Of a stretch of DNA of 48,427 nt, positions 17,198 through 25,232 are shown one piece after another (position 1 is the stretch's first letter; each line of letters begins with the position of its first letter). The position numbers and the translations under genes are program-made. The stretch covers positions 84,156-132,582 of the forward strand of contig JACOZP010000008.1 of assembly GCA_016181265.1 (NCBI GenBank), given 5' to 3'. The notes beneath the pieces were generated by a model. The model did no database searches and was not told where the DNA came from. It was given only the letters and a program-made list of their open reading frames with translations. The DNA comes from Candidatus Woesearchaeota archaeon (lineage in GTDB: Archaea; Nanobdellota; Nanobdellia; Woesearchaeales; GW2011-AR9).

Positions 17198-18307
17198 ATG
17201 GCAACAAAGAAAGAAAATACAATGAGTAAACAAGTCCTGGGCAAGATTAGAGATATCGCCAAAGGAATGTACGATACTATCCGCCTGCAGAAAAAACCAG
17301 AGATTGAGATGCCGATCCGAGCATTAAGTAATGTTTCCTATGATGAAAGAGAAGGATATTTCAAATTATTGAAAAGTGTCAAGTCACGAACATTGACTGC
17401 GTCAACGATCAAAACTTTTGCTCAGACGTTACGGATGATGGAGTTATCCAAACAATTAGTAGAAACAGATGACATCGCTACAAAGAGGGAAGCATATTAT
17501 GTGAGTAAGAACTGGGGGGATGCTCGCTTTCGGGAACAGCCGGAATCAGACACAGTTATGGATGATATCGAAGCGATGATGGGCGTCAATCGTGAACAAA
17601 TCGGGTTTATCCCCGAGGAGAAAGGGGGGGCTGTTGCAGGAGAGTTGACGGTTATCGATCAAGATCAAGATACAGGAAAAGAATTAGAGATTGATTGTAC
17701 GAAGTTTGGGTCAGGAGCATATTCCATTCCCAGTTCAGTAGAACATCTGCGATTCAAAACAAAGGCGAAATTCATCTTGGCGATAGAAACAAGCGGGATG
17801 TTTGAACGTCTGAATAAACATAATTATTGGAAGAAAGCAAACTGTATCTTGATCTCTATGGGAGGAGTTCCGACGCGGGCCTGCAGACGCTTCATCCGCA
17901 AACTTGCCGACGAACAGAAACTTCCAGTGTATGTCTTCTGCGATGGCGATTTCTATGGCTACTTCAATATCTATCGGACATTAAAAGTAGGATCAGGGAA
18001 TGCAGCGCATATCAATGAATATTTCTGTGTACCACAAGCACAATATATCGGCATTACTCCACAGGATATTATTGATTACCAATTGCCGACGCACCCATTA
18101 AAAGAGATCGACATCAAGCGGGCAAGGGATGCATTAAAGAATGATCCTTTTGTCCAGCATTATAAAGCGTGGCAGAAAGCGGCAGACCAGCAAATTAAGA
18201 TGAAAGCGAGGGCAGAGCAGCAGGCATTGGCTAAACATGGGCTTAATTTTGTTATTGATAAATACCTTCCGGATAAGTTAAAAAATCAAAAGACGTGGCT
18301 TCCATGA
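17198..18307 (+). CDS. top6A: DNA topoisomerase VI subunit A (Spo11-like)
   Basis: The 369-residue subunit carries the DNA-cleaving tyrosine in KREAYYVSKNWG (about residues 91-102) of the 5Y-CAP domain. The TOPRIM domain has the ETSGMFERL glutamate near 195 and VYVFCDGDFYGYFNIY near 243-258. The usual D-G-D-P-Y-G reads D-G-D-F-Y-G, a mild departure next to the metal-binding acids. Its stop overlaps the start of the cyclophilin gene (ATGA). It works as an A2B2 complex with the adjacent subunit B. Identification is firm. Confidence 0.96.
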   Translation: MATKKENTMSKQVLGKIRDIAKGMYDTIRLQKKPEIEMPIRALSNVSYDEREGYFKLLKSVKSRTLTASTIKTFAQTLRMMELSKQLVETDDIATKREAYYVSKNWGDARFREQPESDTVMDDIEAMMGVNREQIGFIPEEKGGAVAGELTVIDQDQDTGKELEIDCTKFGSGAYSIPSSVEHLRFKTKAKFILAIETSGMFERLNKHNYWKKANCILISMGGVPTRACRRFIRKLADEQKLPVYVFCDGDFYGYFNIYRTLKVGSGNAAHINEYFCVPQAQYIGITPQDIIDYQLPTHPLKEIDIKRARDALKNDPFVQHYKAWQKAADQQIKMKARAEQQALAKHGLNFVIDKYLPDKLKNQKTWLP

Positions 18308-18882
18308 TGAAGAAAAAGTGGGTGGTGTTGGGGTTACTGGTAGTAGCAGTGTTATTTATGATGTACATGAGAGGTTCTGATACCATGACGCAAAAAAACA
18401 GAATTGTAGTGTTTGAGACAACGAAAGGAACGATCAAGATAGAATTATTTGAAGATATGATGCCGATCACCACCAAAAATTTTGGGGATCTAGTGCAGAA
18501 AGGCTTTTACGATGGAACACGTTTCCATCGAGTTATTCCTCGGTTTATGATTCAAGGAGGAGATCCATTAACTAAAGATGTGAATAAAAAGAAAATGTGG
18601 GGCACGGGCGGTCCGGGATATGAAATCAAAGATGAATTCGTGAAAGGACTATCTAATGTTCGAGGAACAATCTCGATGGCTAATCACGGGCCAAATACAG
18701 GTGGTTCACAATTTTTCATCAATGAGGTTGATAATACATTTCTTGATGGAAAACATTCGGTCTTTGGAAAAGTGGTGGAAGGGATGGATGTTGTCGATAA
18801 GATCGTAAATACACCGCGGGATGCGCAGGATCGGCCATTACAAGACGTAGTGATTACAACAGTAAAGATCATATCTTCTTAA
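18304..18882 (+). CDS. membrane-anchored cyclophilin-type peptidyl-prolyl isomerase
   Basis: The enzyme catalyses cis-trans isomerisation of proline bonds. The 192-residue product begins with a membrane anchor or signal segment (about residues 5-19) after MMKKKW, then a complete cyclophilin fold. Signatures include FHRVIPRFMIQGGDP (about 75-89, catalytic Arg), the GGSQFFI block near 136, and LDGKHSVFGKV near 151. The anchor suggests it works outside the membrane on exported proteins. The ATG at 18304 overlaps the top6A stop by four bases, preferred over a GTG nine bases earlier. It converges with the next minus-strand gene, overlapping by 14 bases. Confidence 0.9.
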   Translation: MMKKKWVVLGLLVVAVLFMMYMRGSDTMTQKNRIVVFETTKGTIKIELFEDMMPITTKNFGDLVQKGFYDGTRFHRVIPRFMIQGGDPLTKDVNKKKMWGTGGPGYEIKDEFVKGLSNVRGTISMANHGPNTGGSQFFINEVDNTFLDGKHSVFGKVVEGMDVVDKIVNTPRDAQDRPLQDVVITTVKIISS

Positions 18883-19483
18883 TTCCAGCGATCATCTCGT
18901 TATAGGCGCTGAGTTCGGGAGGAACAACGATCTTTTGGAGAGCTACGTTCTGGAAGCCGGAATCACTGATAAGAAGACCACCGGCGTTTAGTTTTTTGTA
19001 TATTCTCTTCTCGTATTGCGGGTCAACATCTTTCATGATACGAAAAGAACGTTCAAAATAGATGTCATACTGAGGGAGAGCCGTCGTGAAGATATCGTCT
19101 TGAAGAAATTGCAATGAAACCAGAAGATGGTTCCAATAGAATGAAATGAAGCGATTATCTTGGGAGAAAGTGACTCCTACATCGTCAAGAATGGTAGTGA
19201 TCAAATCAACGTTATCGTTAAGATCAACAAACAAAAGATTGATCTCAGTTAGTTGAGGGAACAGTTTTTCGATAAATAACAGGGGAGTGATAATATCACA
19301 ACCGCAACCAGGATAAAATAAAGTGGGGGCTGCCGGAAGAGGATGATTGATGGGGTTTATTTTTTCAATGTTTTCATAATCAACATCAAAGAAGAATTGT
19401 TTGATTTTCTCTGTTGATGGTGGTCTTTTCTTAATTCCTTTCGGTTTTATTTTTCTGGGGAAAAAGCTGAGGATGTTAGACAT
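18869..19483 (-). CDS. hypothetical protein with methyltransferase-like Rossmann core
   Basis: A 204-residue soluble protein. After a basic N-terminus it has LFYPGCGCDIITPLLF (about residues 56-71), resembling the glycine-rich SAM-binding motif I of class I methyltransferases. INLLFVDLNDN (about 81-91) follows, like motif II with its acidic end. Later come QYDIYFERSF near 137 and a GGLLISDSGF strand near 166. No target-recognition domain is visible. A nucleotide- or SAM-binding role is plausible but the substrate cannot be named. The gene stands alone with its promoter near 19505. Confidence 0.6.
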   Translation of the reverse strand: MSNILSFFPRKIKPKGIKKRPPSTEKIKQFFFDVDYENIEKINPINHPLPAAPTLFYPGCGCDIITPLLFIEKLFPQLTEINLLFVDLNDNVDLITTILDDVGVTFSQDNRFISFYWNHLLVSLQFLQDDIFTTALPQYDIYFERSFRIMKDVDPQYEKRIYKKLNAGGLLISDSGFQNVALQKIVVPPELSAYNEMIAGIKKI

Positions 19484-19538
19484 GTAAATTGCTATTTCTC
19501 AGATAAATATATTAATTTGATCTTCCTGATAGTTTTAT

Positions 19539-19928
19539 ATGTCAAAACTTTTTGAGGTTCTAAAACGAGTACCCTATTTTTGTGTCATTGATATTGTTGT
19601 AACTTTTGATAATGGTTCTGAAGTTAAATCAGGGTTTAAGACTAATTCCACAGCGGCAAGGGTCAAAAGTAAGATCTTGGCGGGGATTGAATTAGATATG
19701 GGAGATTGTCCAGAATTAGCAGGAGGTTCAATGGCTGCGTTCTTAGCAATATTTGAAAATGCAAACTTTACTTACCGTAGGGAATGGAGAGCGGGTTATT
19801 ACATTGAATTAAACAAAGAAGTTTCAGGGATTGCTGGTGTTAAATCCATTCGAATTAAGATTAAACCAACCATCATAAACAGATTATTCAGAAGGGAACG
19901 TTTTGATGAAGAATTCTTTAAGATATAA
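19539..19928 (+). CDS. hypothetical protein
   Basis: A 129-residue soluble protein without recognised motif. It mixes strands (FCVIDIVVTFDNGSEVKSGF) and a helix with ELAGGSMAAFLAIFE, and ends in a basic RLFRRERFDEEFF tail. It stands alone between a minus-strand gene and tRNA-Arg, with an AT-rich promoter-like region (AAATATATTAATTT) about 30 bases upstream. Function unknown. Confidence 0.6.
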   Translation: MSKLFEVLKRVPYFCVIDIVVTFDNGSEVKSGFKTNSTAARVKSKILAGIELDMGDCPELAGGSMAAFLAIFENANFTYRREWRAGYYIELNKEVSGIAGVKSIRIKIKPTIINRLFRRERFDEEFFKI

Positions 19929-20025
19929 TTGCGTTTATTATTAGTTGGTTAATGTGATTTAAGAGGGAGTAATTTGAATATCCTGCCGAAATGTTTAAAA
20001 GTGGTTTTCGGTTTTACTAGCTCAA

Positions 20026-20208
20026 GGACCCGTAGCGTAGCCTGGATATCAGCATTTAACTGATAGGATACATAGCGCGACAGCCTTCTACGAGCAAAGG
20101 CAGGCTTTTGAGTTTGTCAATGCTTTGACGAGAGCTGTAGATCGGGAGTTCAAATGCAGAATTTGGAGTTTTGAACTCTGGCTTCGGCTGATTGTCTCCC
20201 CGGGTCCG
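20026..20208 (+). tRNA. tRNA-Arg(UCU) with three introns
   Basis: The acceptor stem GGACCCG (20026-20032) pairs perfectly with CGGGTCC (20201-20207), G20208 is the discriminator, and CCA is not encoded. A first intron of about 22-24 bases lies in the D-loop (about 20049-20072; its ends are ambiguous because GGATA is repeated), with an internal TATCAG/CTGATA hairpin. The anticodon arm ACAGC-CTTCTA...A-GCTGT reads UCU, with a second intron of 42 bases between positions 37 and 38 (20091-20132). The T-stem GGGAG/CTCCC and loop TTCAAAT are interrupted by a third intron of about 40 bases (20156-20195). A TATA-like TTTAAAAG lies near 19993 and a T run follows at 20211. Confidence 0.88.
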
Positions 20209-20210
20209 CT

Positions 20211-20217
20211 TTTTTTA
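20211..20217 (+). terminator. oligo-T terminator after tRNA-Arg
   Basis: Seven T residues directly follow the tRNA 3' end, the usual archaeal termination signal. They also run into the end of the convergent vapC gene. Confidence 0.6.
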
Positions 20218-20580
20218 ATAGGGCTTCTCTACTTTAATTTCACGAATCTTCTGGAAATCTTTAAGATTACGCGTGATGAGAGTCGCGTTATGGACAAAAG
20301 CGGATGCAGCAATTATGGCATCGGGGAGTGCTATCCCATATTTTCTCCGAAAGTCAGCAGCAATTTGAACGAGGGGATTGCCAACGGTGATTTTCTCAAA
20401 TTGAGAAAGAAAATGGAGAATTTTTTCTCGAACGGCAGCATCTTTACATTGTTGCCCCGATAACAGTTCTGCTTCAGTGATGGCAGAGAAAATGATCTCT
20501 TCATTTTCAGCAAAAAATTGTCGAGATAGTTCAAGTCCTCTGAAGAGATCGATAAAGATATCCGTATCAACGATCTTCAT
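20215..20580 (-). CDS. vapC: VapC-type PIN-domain ribonuclease toxin
   Basis: A 121-residue PIN domain. The acidic metal-binding residues are in place: Asp5 and Asp7 (MKIVDTDIFIDL), Glu36 (ITEAELLSG), Asp88 (GIALPDAIIAAS) and Asp109 (TRNLKDF). VapC toxins cut specific RNAs, often tRNA or rRNA. The ATG overlaps the upstream antitoxin gene by four bases, the usual VapBC layout. The 3' end almost touches the convergent tRNA-Arg gene. Assignment is firm; the RNA target is unknown. Confidence 0.93.
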   Translation of the reverse strand: MKIVDTDIFIDLFRGLELSRQFFAENEEIIFSAITEAELLSGQQCKDAAVREKILHFLSQFEKITVGNPLVQIAADFRRKYGIALPDAIIAASAFVHNATLITRNLKDFQKIREIKVEKPY

Positions 20581-20837
20581 AGTTTTACTCTCTGTGAACG
20601 CCTCTTCCAGCTGTCTCTCGTTTTCGTTACATACTTAACACTATCTTCTTTAATTAATCCGTTCCAAATTCCCGCCGTCTCTTTGAGAAGATTCTCACGG
20701 TTCATCTTAAAAAAGTCAATGCGGCCGCCTTCAATGCTAAAGAAAACAGTATCACCGATGTTAATGTCTTGGATCGTTCTTACATCTTTAGGAATGGTCA
20801 CCTGATAATTCCTAGTAACTTTAGCTATGCCCATCAT
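20577..20837 (-). CDS. vapB: VapB-type antitoxin, AbrB/SpoVT fold
   Basis: An 86-residue protein. Its N-terminal half is a swapped-hairpin AbrB domain: IAKVTRNYQVTIPKDVR, then INIGDTVFF. Its C-terminal half is helical with TAGIWNGLI and is expected to wrap the toxin's active site. Such antitoxins bind their own promoter through the AbrB domain, so the operon is probably self-repressed. A TATA-like TTTATTTAAAC lies about 20 bases upstream. It is paired with vapC by a four-base overlap. Confidence 0.9.
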   Translation of the reverse strand: MMGIAKVTRNYQVTIPKDVRTIQDINIGDTVFFSIEGGRIDFFKMNRENLLKETAGIWNGLIKEDSVKYVTKTRDSWKRRSQRVKL

Positions 20838-20975
20838 AGTTAAATAATGATGATTTTATTTAAACTTTTCTGCAGCAAGGTAAGATGAGCATTCATTTAC
20901 TAACAGGGGGGGGTAACACCTCTTTAAATAAACTATTTGGTTTTAATCGGTTAATACATATCAGAGGTGATATTG

Positions 20976-21410
20976 ATGAAGAAAATAGTTTTAGTGGCGG
21001 GATTAGTTGTGTTGATGCTGTTTGTAGTGGCGTGCGCACCAGGAGAAACACTTGCTGGACAAGCGGTGAAACAGGATAAAACGTGTTTAATTGGGGAACA
21101 GCGCTGTAACTTTGTAAACAAAGCAAGTCTACAATTTAGTTGCGAGATGGTAGCGAATGAAAACTGGCCGGGCGTTAATGGAGATACCTATTGTAAACAG
21201 CAGGAATACCAATTTTGCAGCCACGGTTTCTTTACTGTTCAAAACAAAGTCGGACCAAATGTGTATACACCATTCTCCTGTGGACAAGTCCTTGACGAAG
21301 AAGATTGGAATGCAGAAAACGGTGATTTAACCTCTAAGAAGTTTTCATCCTATCCTAACTTTGAAATTGAGGATGTTATCACAGTATACAGCTGTTGTAA
21401 TTTAAAATAA
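20976..21410 (+). CDS. small secreted lipoprotein
   Basis: A 144-residue product with MKKIVLVAGLVVLMLFVVAC at its start: a type II signal peptide and lipobox (VVAC, Cys20), then a cysteine-rich ectodomain (about nine further Cys), suggesting disulfides outside the cell. The ATG at 20976 is chosen because AGGTGA lies five bases upstream; an earlier GTG has no such site. It is a second likely substrate of LspA. A TATA-like CTTTAAATAAAC lies near 20920-20931. The ectodomain family is not recognised. Confidence 0.78.
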   Translation: MKKIVLVAGLVVLMLFVVACAPGETLAGQAVKQDKTCLIGEQRCNFVNKASLQFSCEMVANENWPGVNGDTYCKQQEYQFCSHGFFTVQNKVGPNVYTPFSCGQVLDEEDWNAENGDLTSKKFSSYPNFEIEDVITVYSCCNLK

Positions 21411-21505
21411 TCATTTTTTATTCTTATTCTTGATTGTCGATATCTTTAAATACCTCCCTTTCCTGAAATGAGGCAATGGGGTTAATCAACAAAGAGGGTG
21501 AGAGG

Positions 21506-21817
21506 ATGGATATTCGTAAAACAAGAACGTGTGAACAATGCAAAAACGTTGTTCCTTTAGATCAGGTGAGGTTGTATCCGAAGGACGAAACTAGAAATCT
21601 GATTCTCTGCGAGCCCTGCTGCACTGATGTAAAGATGAAAGCGGCAGGTAATTTAACAACATCTAAAATAAAACAGCTGGCGCCAGCAGAATTGGTTAAT
21701 TTTCTCTGTACGCGCTGTAATTATCGTTTTAAGGCAGACCGTTCAAAAGCAGGCGTGACTTACAATCTTCATTGCCCTTATTGTGGTAAGAATGACAAGT
21801 TGGAGAAGAAGAAATAA
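21506..21817 (+). CDS. zinc-ribbon protein with two Cys-pair clusters
   Basis: The 103-residue protein carries CEQCKN and CEPCC pairs in its N-terminal half and CTRC and CPYC in its C-terminal half, consistent with two zinc-binding knuckle pairs. The segment FLCTRCNYRFKADRSKAG looks like the rubredoxin-type ribbon of small archaeal proteins. The ATG at 21506 is preferred to one at 21476 because GGTGA lies just upstream. The next gene starts three bases after its stop. A nucleic-acid binding role is likely but unproven. Confidence 0.75.
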   Translation: MDIRKTRTCEQCKNVVPLDQVRLYPKDETRNLILCEPCCTDVKMKAAGNLTTSKIKQLAPAELVNFLCTRCNYRFKADRSKAGVTYNLHCPYCGKNDKLEKKK

Positions 21818-21819
21818 AT

Positions 21820-22587
21820 ATGCTCTATATCCATCAATTGAGTCATCTTACACCGAAGATGGCGGATCTGGAAAGTGTATATTTAGTTCGAGAGATCAAA
21901 GGGAAGACACCTTATCCTTTGAGGGAAGACCAACTTAAAGCTCTCTTTAATGAGTTTTTTGTCTTAGGCAAGGAGATTGGGACGATAGAAAGAGGGTTGG
22001 AATTGGTTGAACCTACAGTAGAACTGGTCAAAGTCTTATTGCAGAAACAATCATCGCTTTATGAAAATATCAATCTACAGCGAGCAGTGCAGATGTTAAA
22101 ATCACTTCCTCTTCATCTTCAAAATAATTTACTATTCCTCCAAGAATTCCAGATTTGGCAGGGCGCAGCGCCGCAGGATGTGGCGTCGCTTTTCAACCGT
22201 GTTCCACAATTGAGGACGATGGAAGAGAAAGTAAAGACGAATGAAGAGATCAAGAAAGTATTCGGCTTTTTATTACGCAACCCGGAGTTTTTCTTTCAAT
22301 ATCAAGACGTCGTTAACGAAGGACAGGTTTCTACAACCAATGGCCTGCAGGAAGGGATGGAAAAAGGCTTTTTCTTCCATGTGACGTTAGAAGAAGCGAC
22401 GAAAAAATTAGACTACGATGCAATCAAAAGAAGAATCCCCCGTGAAGAATTAGATTTTGTGGAAGAGATTGAAAAGAATATTGAATTTATCAAAGAAGCG
22501 ATTGACACAGCATATAAAGCAAATATGAGGGTAGTTAATCTTGTTGTGGTTCTTTATGCATATATAAAATGGCTCAGTGGAAAGTGA
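21820..22587 (+). CDS. hypothetical helical protein, co-transcribed with the zinc-ribbon gene
   Basis: A 255-residue, mainly helical protein of unknown family. It begins MLYIHQLSHLTPKMADLESVYLV and has a long central helical region. Near the C-terminus EELDFVEEIEKNIEFIKEAI forms an amphipathic helix, followed by a hydrophobic stretch (MRVVNLVVVLYAYIKWL) that may dock to a membrane or partner. It starts three bases after the zinc-ribbon gene, so the two share a message. Confidence 0.65.
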   Translation: MLYIHQLSHLTPKMADLESVYLVREIKGKTPYPLREDQLKALFNEFFVLGKEIGTIERGLELVEPTVELVKVLLQKQSSLYENINLQRAVQMLKSLPLHLQNNLLFLQEFQIWQGAAPQDVASLFNRVPQLRTMEEKVKTNEEIKKVFGFLLRNPEFFFQYQDVVNEGQVSTTNGLQEGMEKGFFFHVTLEEATKKLDYDAIKRRIPREELDFVEEIEKNIEFIKEAIDTAYKANMRVVNLVVVLYAYIKWLSGK

Positions 22588-22633
22588 TGTCCTGTAAATA
22601 AACTTTATAAAAGTCATTTTCAAATGAGTATTG

Positions 22634-23698
22634 ATGAATCTTAAAAAGGGGATATCTCTTCTCTCACTGATCGGCACTCTCTTATCTTCTCCTACTTTTG
22701 CAGATGGACCAAAGCGACACCCACTTTACCCCCAAGGAGATCCAAAACAAGTATACACCGAACAGATGCCTAAGAGTATCGAAGCGGTGGTAGGAAAATG
22801 TGGAGATGTTTCTGTAGATCAAGTGGAGCAATCAATTTATGTTAATATTCCAGGATTTTATCTTACATTAGAAAATAGAGTTGGTGACAAAGTTTGTTCT
22901 ACTTTTACGTTTCCGATACGGGCGGGAAGACATTGGGAAAAACATTTCGGCAAAGTAAGTAAAGTGATGGAGACACCAATCGGCGAAGGAACGATCGATG
23001 AGAAGAGATGGAGCGGGACTTTTAGGTATTTTGATGATGTTTGGAAGACGAGATGTGTGCGATATGATGAGGATAGGAGACACCGGAAAGTGTGCGTTGA
23101 AAAAAAGAAAGTATTGGTTCATCGCAAAGGTGACATTATCCGTGAAACAAGCACATTTACGGACGAAGGGAAGCCGATGACTGTACCAATCGAATATAAT
23201 TGGATGCATTCGTTAGGGATGAAGCTTGTCCCAGAAGGAAAAAAGAGTTACACAACTCGGTGCGTCATTCACGCGACAACAGATAGCCATACTGTAGGGA
23301 ATGCAACATCACACTGCTGCGTCGGATTGCGGATCGATGATATGTTACGATTATATGGCCTAGTCCTTCCGGATCAAGAACGAGGAGAGGCACGGAGAAA
23401 TGTTAGATTACGGACGGATTATGCAGTTGTGGAACGGAGCGGTACAGATTTAGTATTACATGCTGACGTGTATGATCGGAAGATGAATTATGTTGGTCTC
23501 GTGCAAGAGGCTCTAGGTGATGCTGGATTCATTCAACTCGACGAACGGCAGGTCAGAGAAGAAGTCCAGAAAGCGGAGAGGCAGTTTGCGGAAGCATATC
23601 CTTTCTTAAGGAAAAAGTTGTTGACAGATAAATTTATCACACGGGAAGAAGTAGGAAAATTGCATTATACTATTCCTATCGAAAGATTGGTAAAATAA
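22634..23698 (+). CDS. secreted YkuD-type L,D-transpeptidase-like protein
   Basis: A 355-residue exported protein (354 from the ATG at 22634). It has a signal peptide (about residues 1-23, with cleavage plausible after TFA), then an N-terminal domain, then a YkuD core. The core shows METPIGEGTI (equivalent to the TPxGxF block) near 112 and VIHATTDSHTVGNATSHCCV near 210-230. The latter aligns with the family's H-G...S-H-G-C signature; His212 and Cys229 fit the catalytic pair, with the usual Gly replaced by Cys. Bacterial members cross-link peptidoglycan, which archaea lack, so the substrate must differ or the gene was acquired. A TATA box (CTTTATAAAAG) lies about 25 bases upstream. Confidence 0.82.
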   Translation: MNLKKGISLLSLIGTLLSSPTFADGPKRHPLYPQGDPKQVYTEQMPKSIEAVVGKCGDVSVDQVEQSIYVNIPGFYLTLENRVGDKVCSTFTFPIRAGRHWEKHFGKVSKVMETPIGEGTIDEKRWSGTFRYFDDVWKTRCVRYDEDRRHRKVCVEKKKVLVHRKGDIIRETSTFTDEGKPMTVPIEYNWMHSLGMKLVPEGKKSYTTRCVIHATTDSHTVGNATSHCCVGLRIDDMLRLYGLVLPDQERGEARRNVRLRTDYAVVERSGTDLVLHADVYDRKMNYVGLVQEALGDAGFIQLDERQVREEVQKAERQFAEAYPFLRKKLLTDKFITREEVGKLHYTIPIERLVK

Positions 23699-23704
23699 GA
23701 GAGT

Positions 23705-24412
23705 TTAAACACTCTTCTCCAATTCCTTCTTCAAAAGAGAATCCAACTTCTGAGGACGGTGACGGCAATAGGATTCCAACTTGCTGGCTTTGCGATGCGC
23801 CCAATCGTATACTTTGTAGGGAGTAGGATGGTTCTTCTTATGCAAGCGTTCTGCCATCAGATTGCGTTCTGCTAATTCATGTAAGAGGACAAATTTTCGT
23901 TCGCGCGGCGTAATGTCGTCGTCAATCCAGACATCTTTCTGCGGGATGAAGCGATAGCGATAATGATGGCCCCCTTCTGTAAAGTCGAGAAAAAAAACAT
24001 CACGGACAAGTTCACCATTGACGACCCAAACATTGATGTTTTTGCTGTACTTCTTAATGAGGTGAGAACGGATTTTTTTGAGAACATCTTTTCCCCGATG
24101 TTGGAAGGTTTGAGAGGCATGACGTTCAGCGCGTTCAATCTGATCTGCTTGAAAAAGCGCAGAATTGTATTTCTTCTTCTGACGGAGAAGACGATTCTCT
24201 TCAAGTAAATGGTCAATATAGTATCTAATTTCTTTATGCTTTGATGATTCATGATCAACCCAAAATTCATTCTTGGGAATCATCGGGAAAACGTAATGCT
24301 GGCCAAAATTCGTGAATTCTTCATCGAGATGTGTTCTGACATAATTTCCATCAACGATCCAGACCGTGAAACCGGATACGACGCTGTGCTTCTTTACGTA
24401 AGGCTTCTTCAT
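23705..24412 (-). CDS. protein of two tandem homologous domains, second with HELAE motif
   Basis: The 235-residue protein contains an internal duplication. Residues about 16-78 (VWIVDGNYVRTHLDEEF...) and about 126-190 (VWVVNGELVRDVFFLDF...) align along their whole length, including the G-x-H-Y strand, the IPKNEFWVD / IPQKDVWID turn, and a following helix. In the second copy that helix reads VLLHELAERNLMAE, a zinc-site-like HE..E. In the first it reads YYIDHLLEENRLL, so the HE pair is missing. Single-domain relatives occur in archaea and phages without known function. One repeat has probably kept metal binding and the other become structural. Confidence 0.6.
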   Translation of the reverse strand: MKKPYVKKHSVVSGFTVWIVDGNYVRTHLDEEFTNFGQHYVFPMIPKNEFWVDHESSKHKEIRYYIDHLLEENRLLRQKKKYNSALFQADQIERAERHASQTFQHRGKDVLKKIRSHLIKKYSKNINVWVVNGELVRDVFFLDFTEGGHHYRYRFIPQKDVWIDDDITPRERKFVLLHELAERNLMAERLHKKNHPTPYKVYDWAHRKASKLESYCRHRPQKLDSLLKKELEKSV

Positions 24413-24472
24413 GGGCAGGCGATTATTATTTTAGGGGATAATAAATCTTGCGAAAAAGAAATGTATATAAAG

Positions 24473-25027
24473 ATGAAAAAAATGAAGAGAATCGTGGAAA
24501 GAAGATTACTTCTCCGTGCCGTCACGATTCGTGATGCACCAATACTTACAAAGTGGTTTAATCATCAGGATAATGTCCGTTTCATGAGCCCAATCATTAG
24601 AGGAAGAAAACACACGCTACGTGAGATCAAGAAAGAGATTAAATCTCTGGATAGGGAATATGAACGATCGTTTATGGTTGTAGAAAAGAAGACGAAGAAA
24701 ACGATCGGTTATGCCGGAATCGATGATATTTTCCAACTGGATAAGAGGGGAGAAATTTATTTTATCATCGGAGATAAAAGTGAACAGGGGAAGGGATACG
24801 GCAAGGAGATTGTTGCTTTATTGTTGGAGTATGCTTTCCATAAGCTGAGATTACATAGTGTTTCTGCATCAGCCGTTGTTGAAAACAAAGCATCGCTCGC
24901 AATCCTGGTGAAATCAGGATTTAAAAGAATTGGAGTTAGAAGAGATTATAATAATATTCAAGGAAAATATGTTGATGAAATGTTGTTTGATTTATTGGAT
25001 AGGGAGTATTTTAGGAAAAGGAAATAG
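24473..25027 (+). CDS. GNAT N-acetyltransferase, RimJ/RimL type
   Basis: A 184-residue GNAT. It opens with the LRAVTIRDAPILTKWFN helix-strand typical of RimJ/RimL-like enzymes. It contains the KTIGYAGIDDI strand and the acetyl-CoA loop EQGKGYGKEIVALLLEYAF near 110-128. It ends with VENKASLAILVKSGFKRIGVRRD. These enzymes acetylate protein N-termini, amino groups or antibiotics; the substrate here is unknown. An upstream ATG at 24251 would overlap the minus-strand gene by 160 bases and is rejected. Confidence 0.85.
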   Translation: MKKMKRIVERRLLLRAVTIRDAPILTKWFNHQDNVRFMSPIIRGRKHTLREIKKEIKSLDREYERSFMVVEKKTKKTIGYAGIDDIFQLDKRGEIYFIIGDKSEQGKGYGKEIVALLLEYAFHKLRLHSVSASAVVENKASLAILVKSGFKRIGVRRDYNNIQGKYVDEMLFDLLDREYFRKRK

Positions 25028-25080
25028 GGCTTTCTTCTTAGAAAACTATATAAATACTCTTCAGTCCAAATGATCTTAAA

Positions 25081-25232
25081 GCGCCCGTTGCTAAGCGGCT
25101 AAAGCAATCGCCTGCAGATCAGCTAGGATGAGCTCTTGGAGCGATGACCAGAAGACAGCGATCATTCGAGGGTTCGAGGGAATTATGAGCTGAATTCGGA
25201 GTTCAGTGGTTCCGAATGTCCCTCCGGGCGCT
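25081..25232 (+). tRNA. tRNA-Cys(GCA) with two introns
   Basis: The acceptor stem GCGCCCG (25081-25087) pairs perfectly with CGGGCGC (25225-25231), and the discriminator U25232 is the expected Cys identity base. The D-arm is GCT...AGC. The anticodon arm ATCGC-CTGCAG...A-GCGAT reads GCA, with a 39-base intron between positions 37 and 38 (25118-25156). The T-stem GAGGG/CCCTC encloses TTCGA, then a second intron of about 40 bases (near 25178-25217) before the loop closes. The T-loop intron contains a TGAATTC...GTTCA-type hairpin. TATA box CTATATAAATAC lies near 25043-25054. CCA is not encoded. Confidence 0.88.

Noticed and set aside
24251-24472. Long N-terminal extension of the acetyltransferase frame.
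   Set aside because: It lies antisense to a well-supported gene and the GNAT fold begins after the ATG at 24473.
25182-25195. ATTATGAGCTGAAT in the tRNA-Cys intron is identical to 42342-42355.
   Set aside because: One or more exact 14-base matches are expected by chance in a window of this length, and the flanks do not match.
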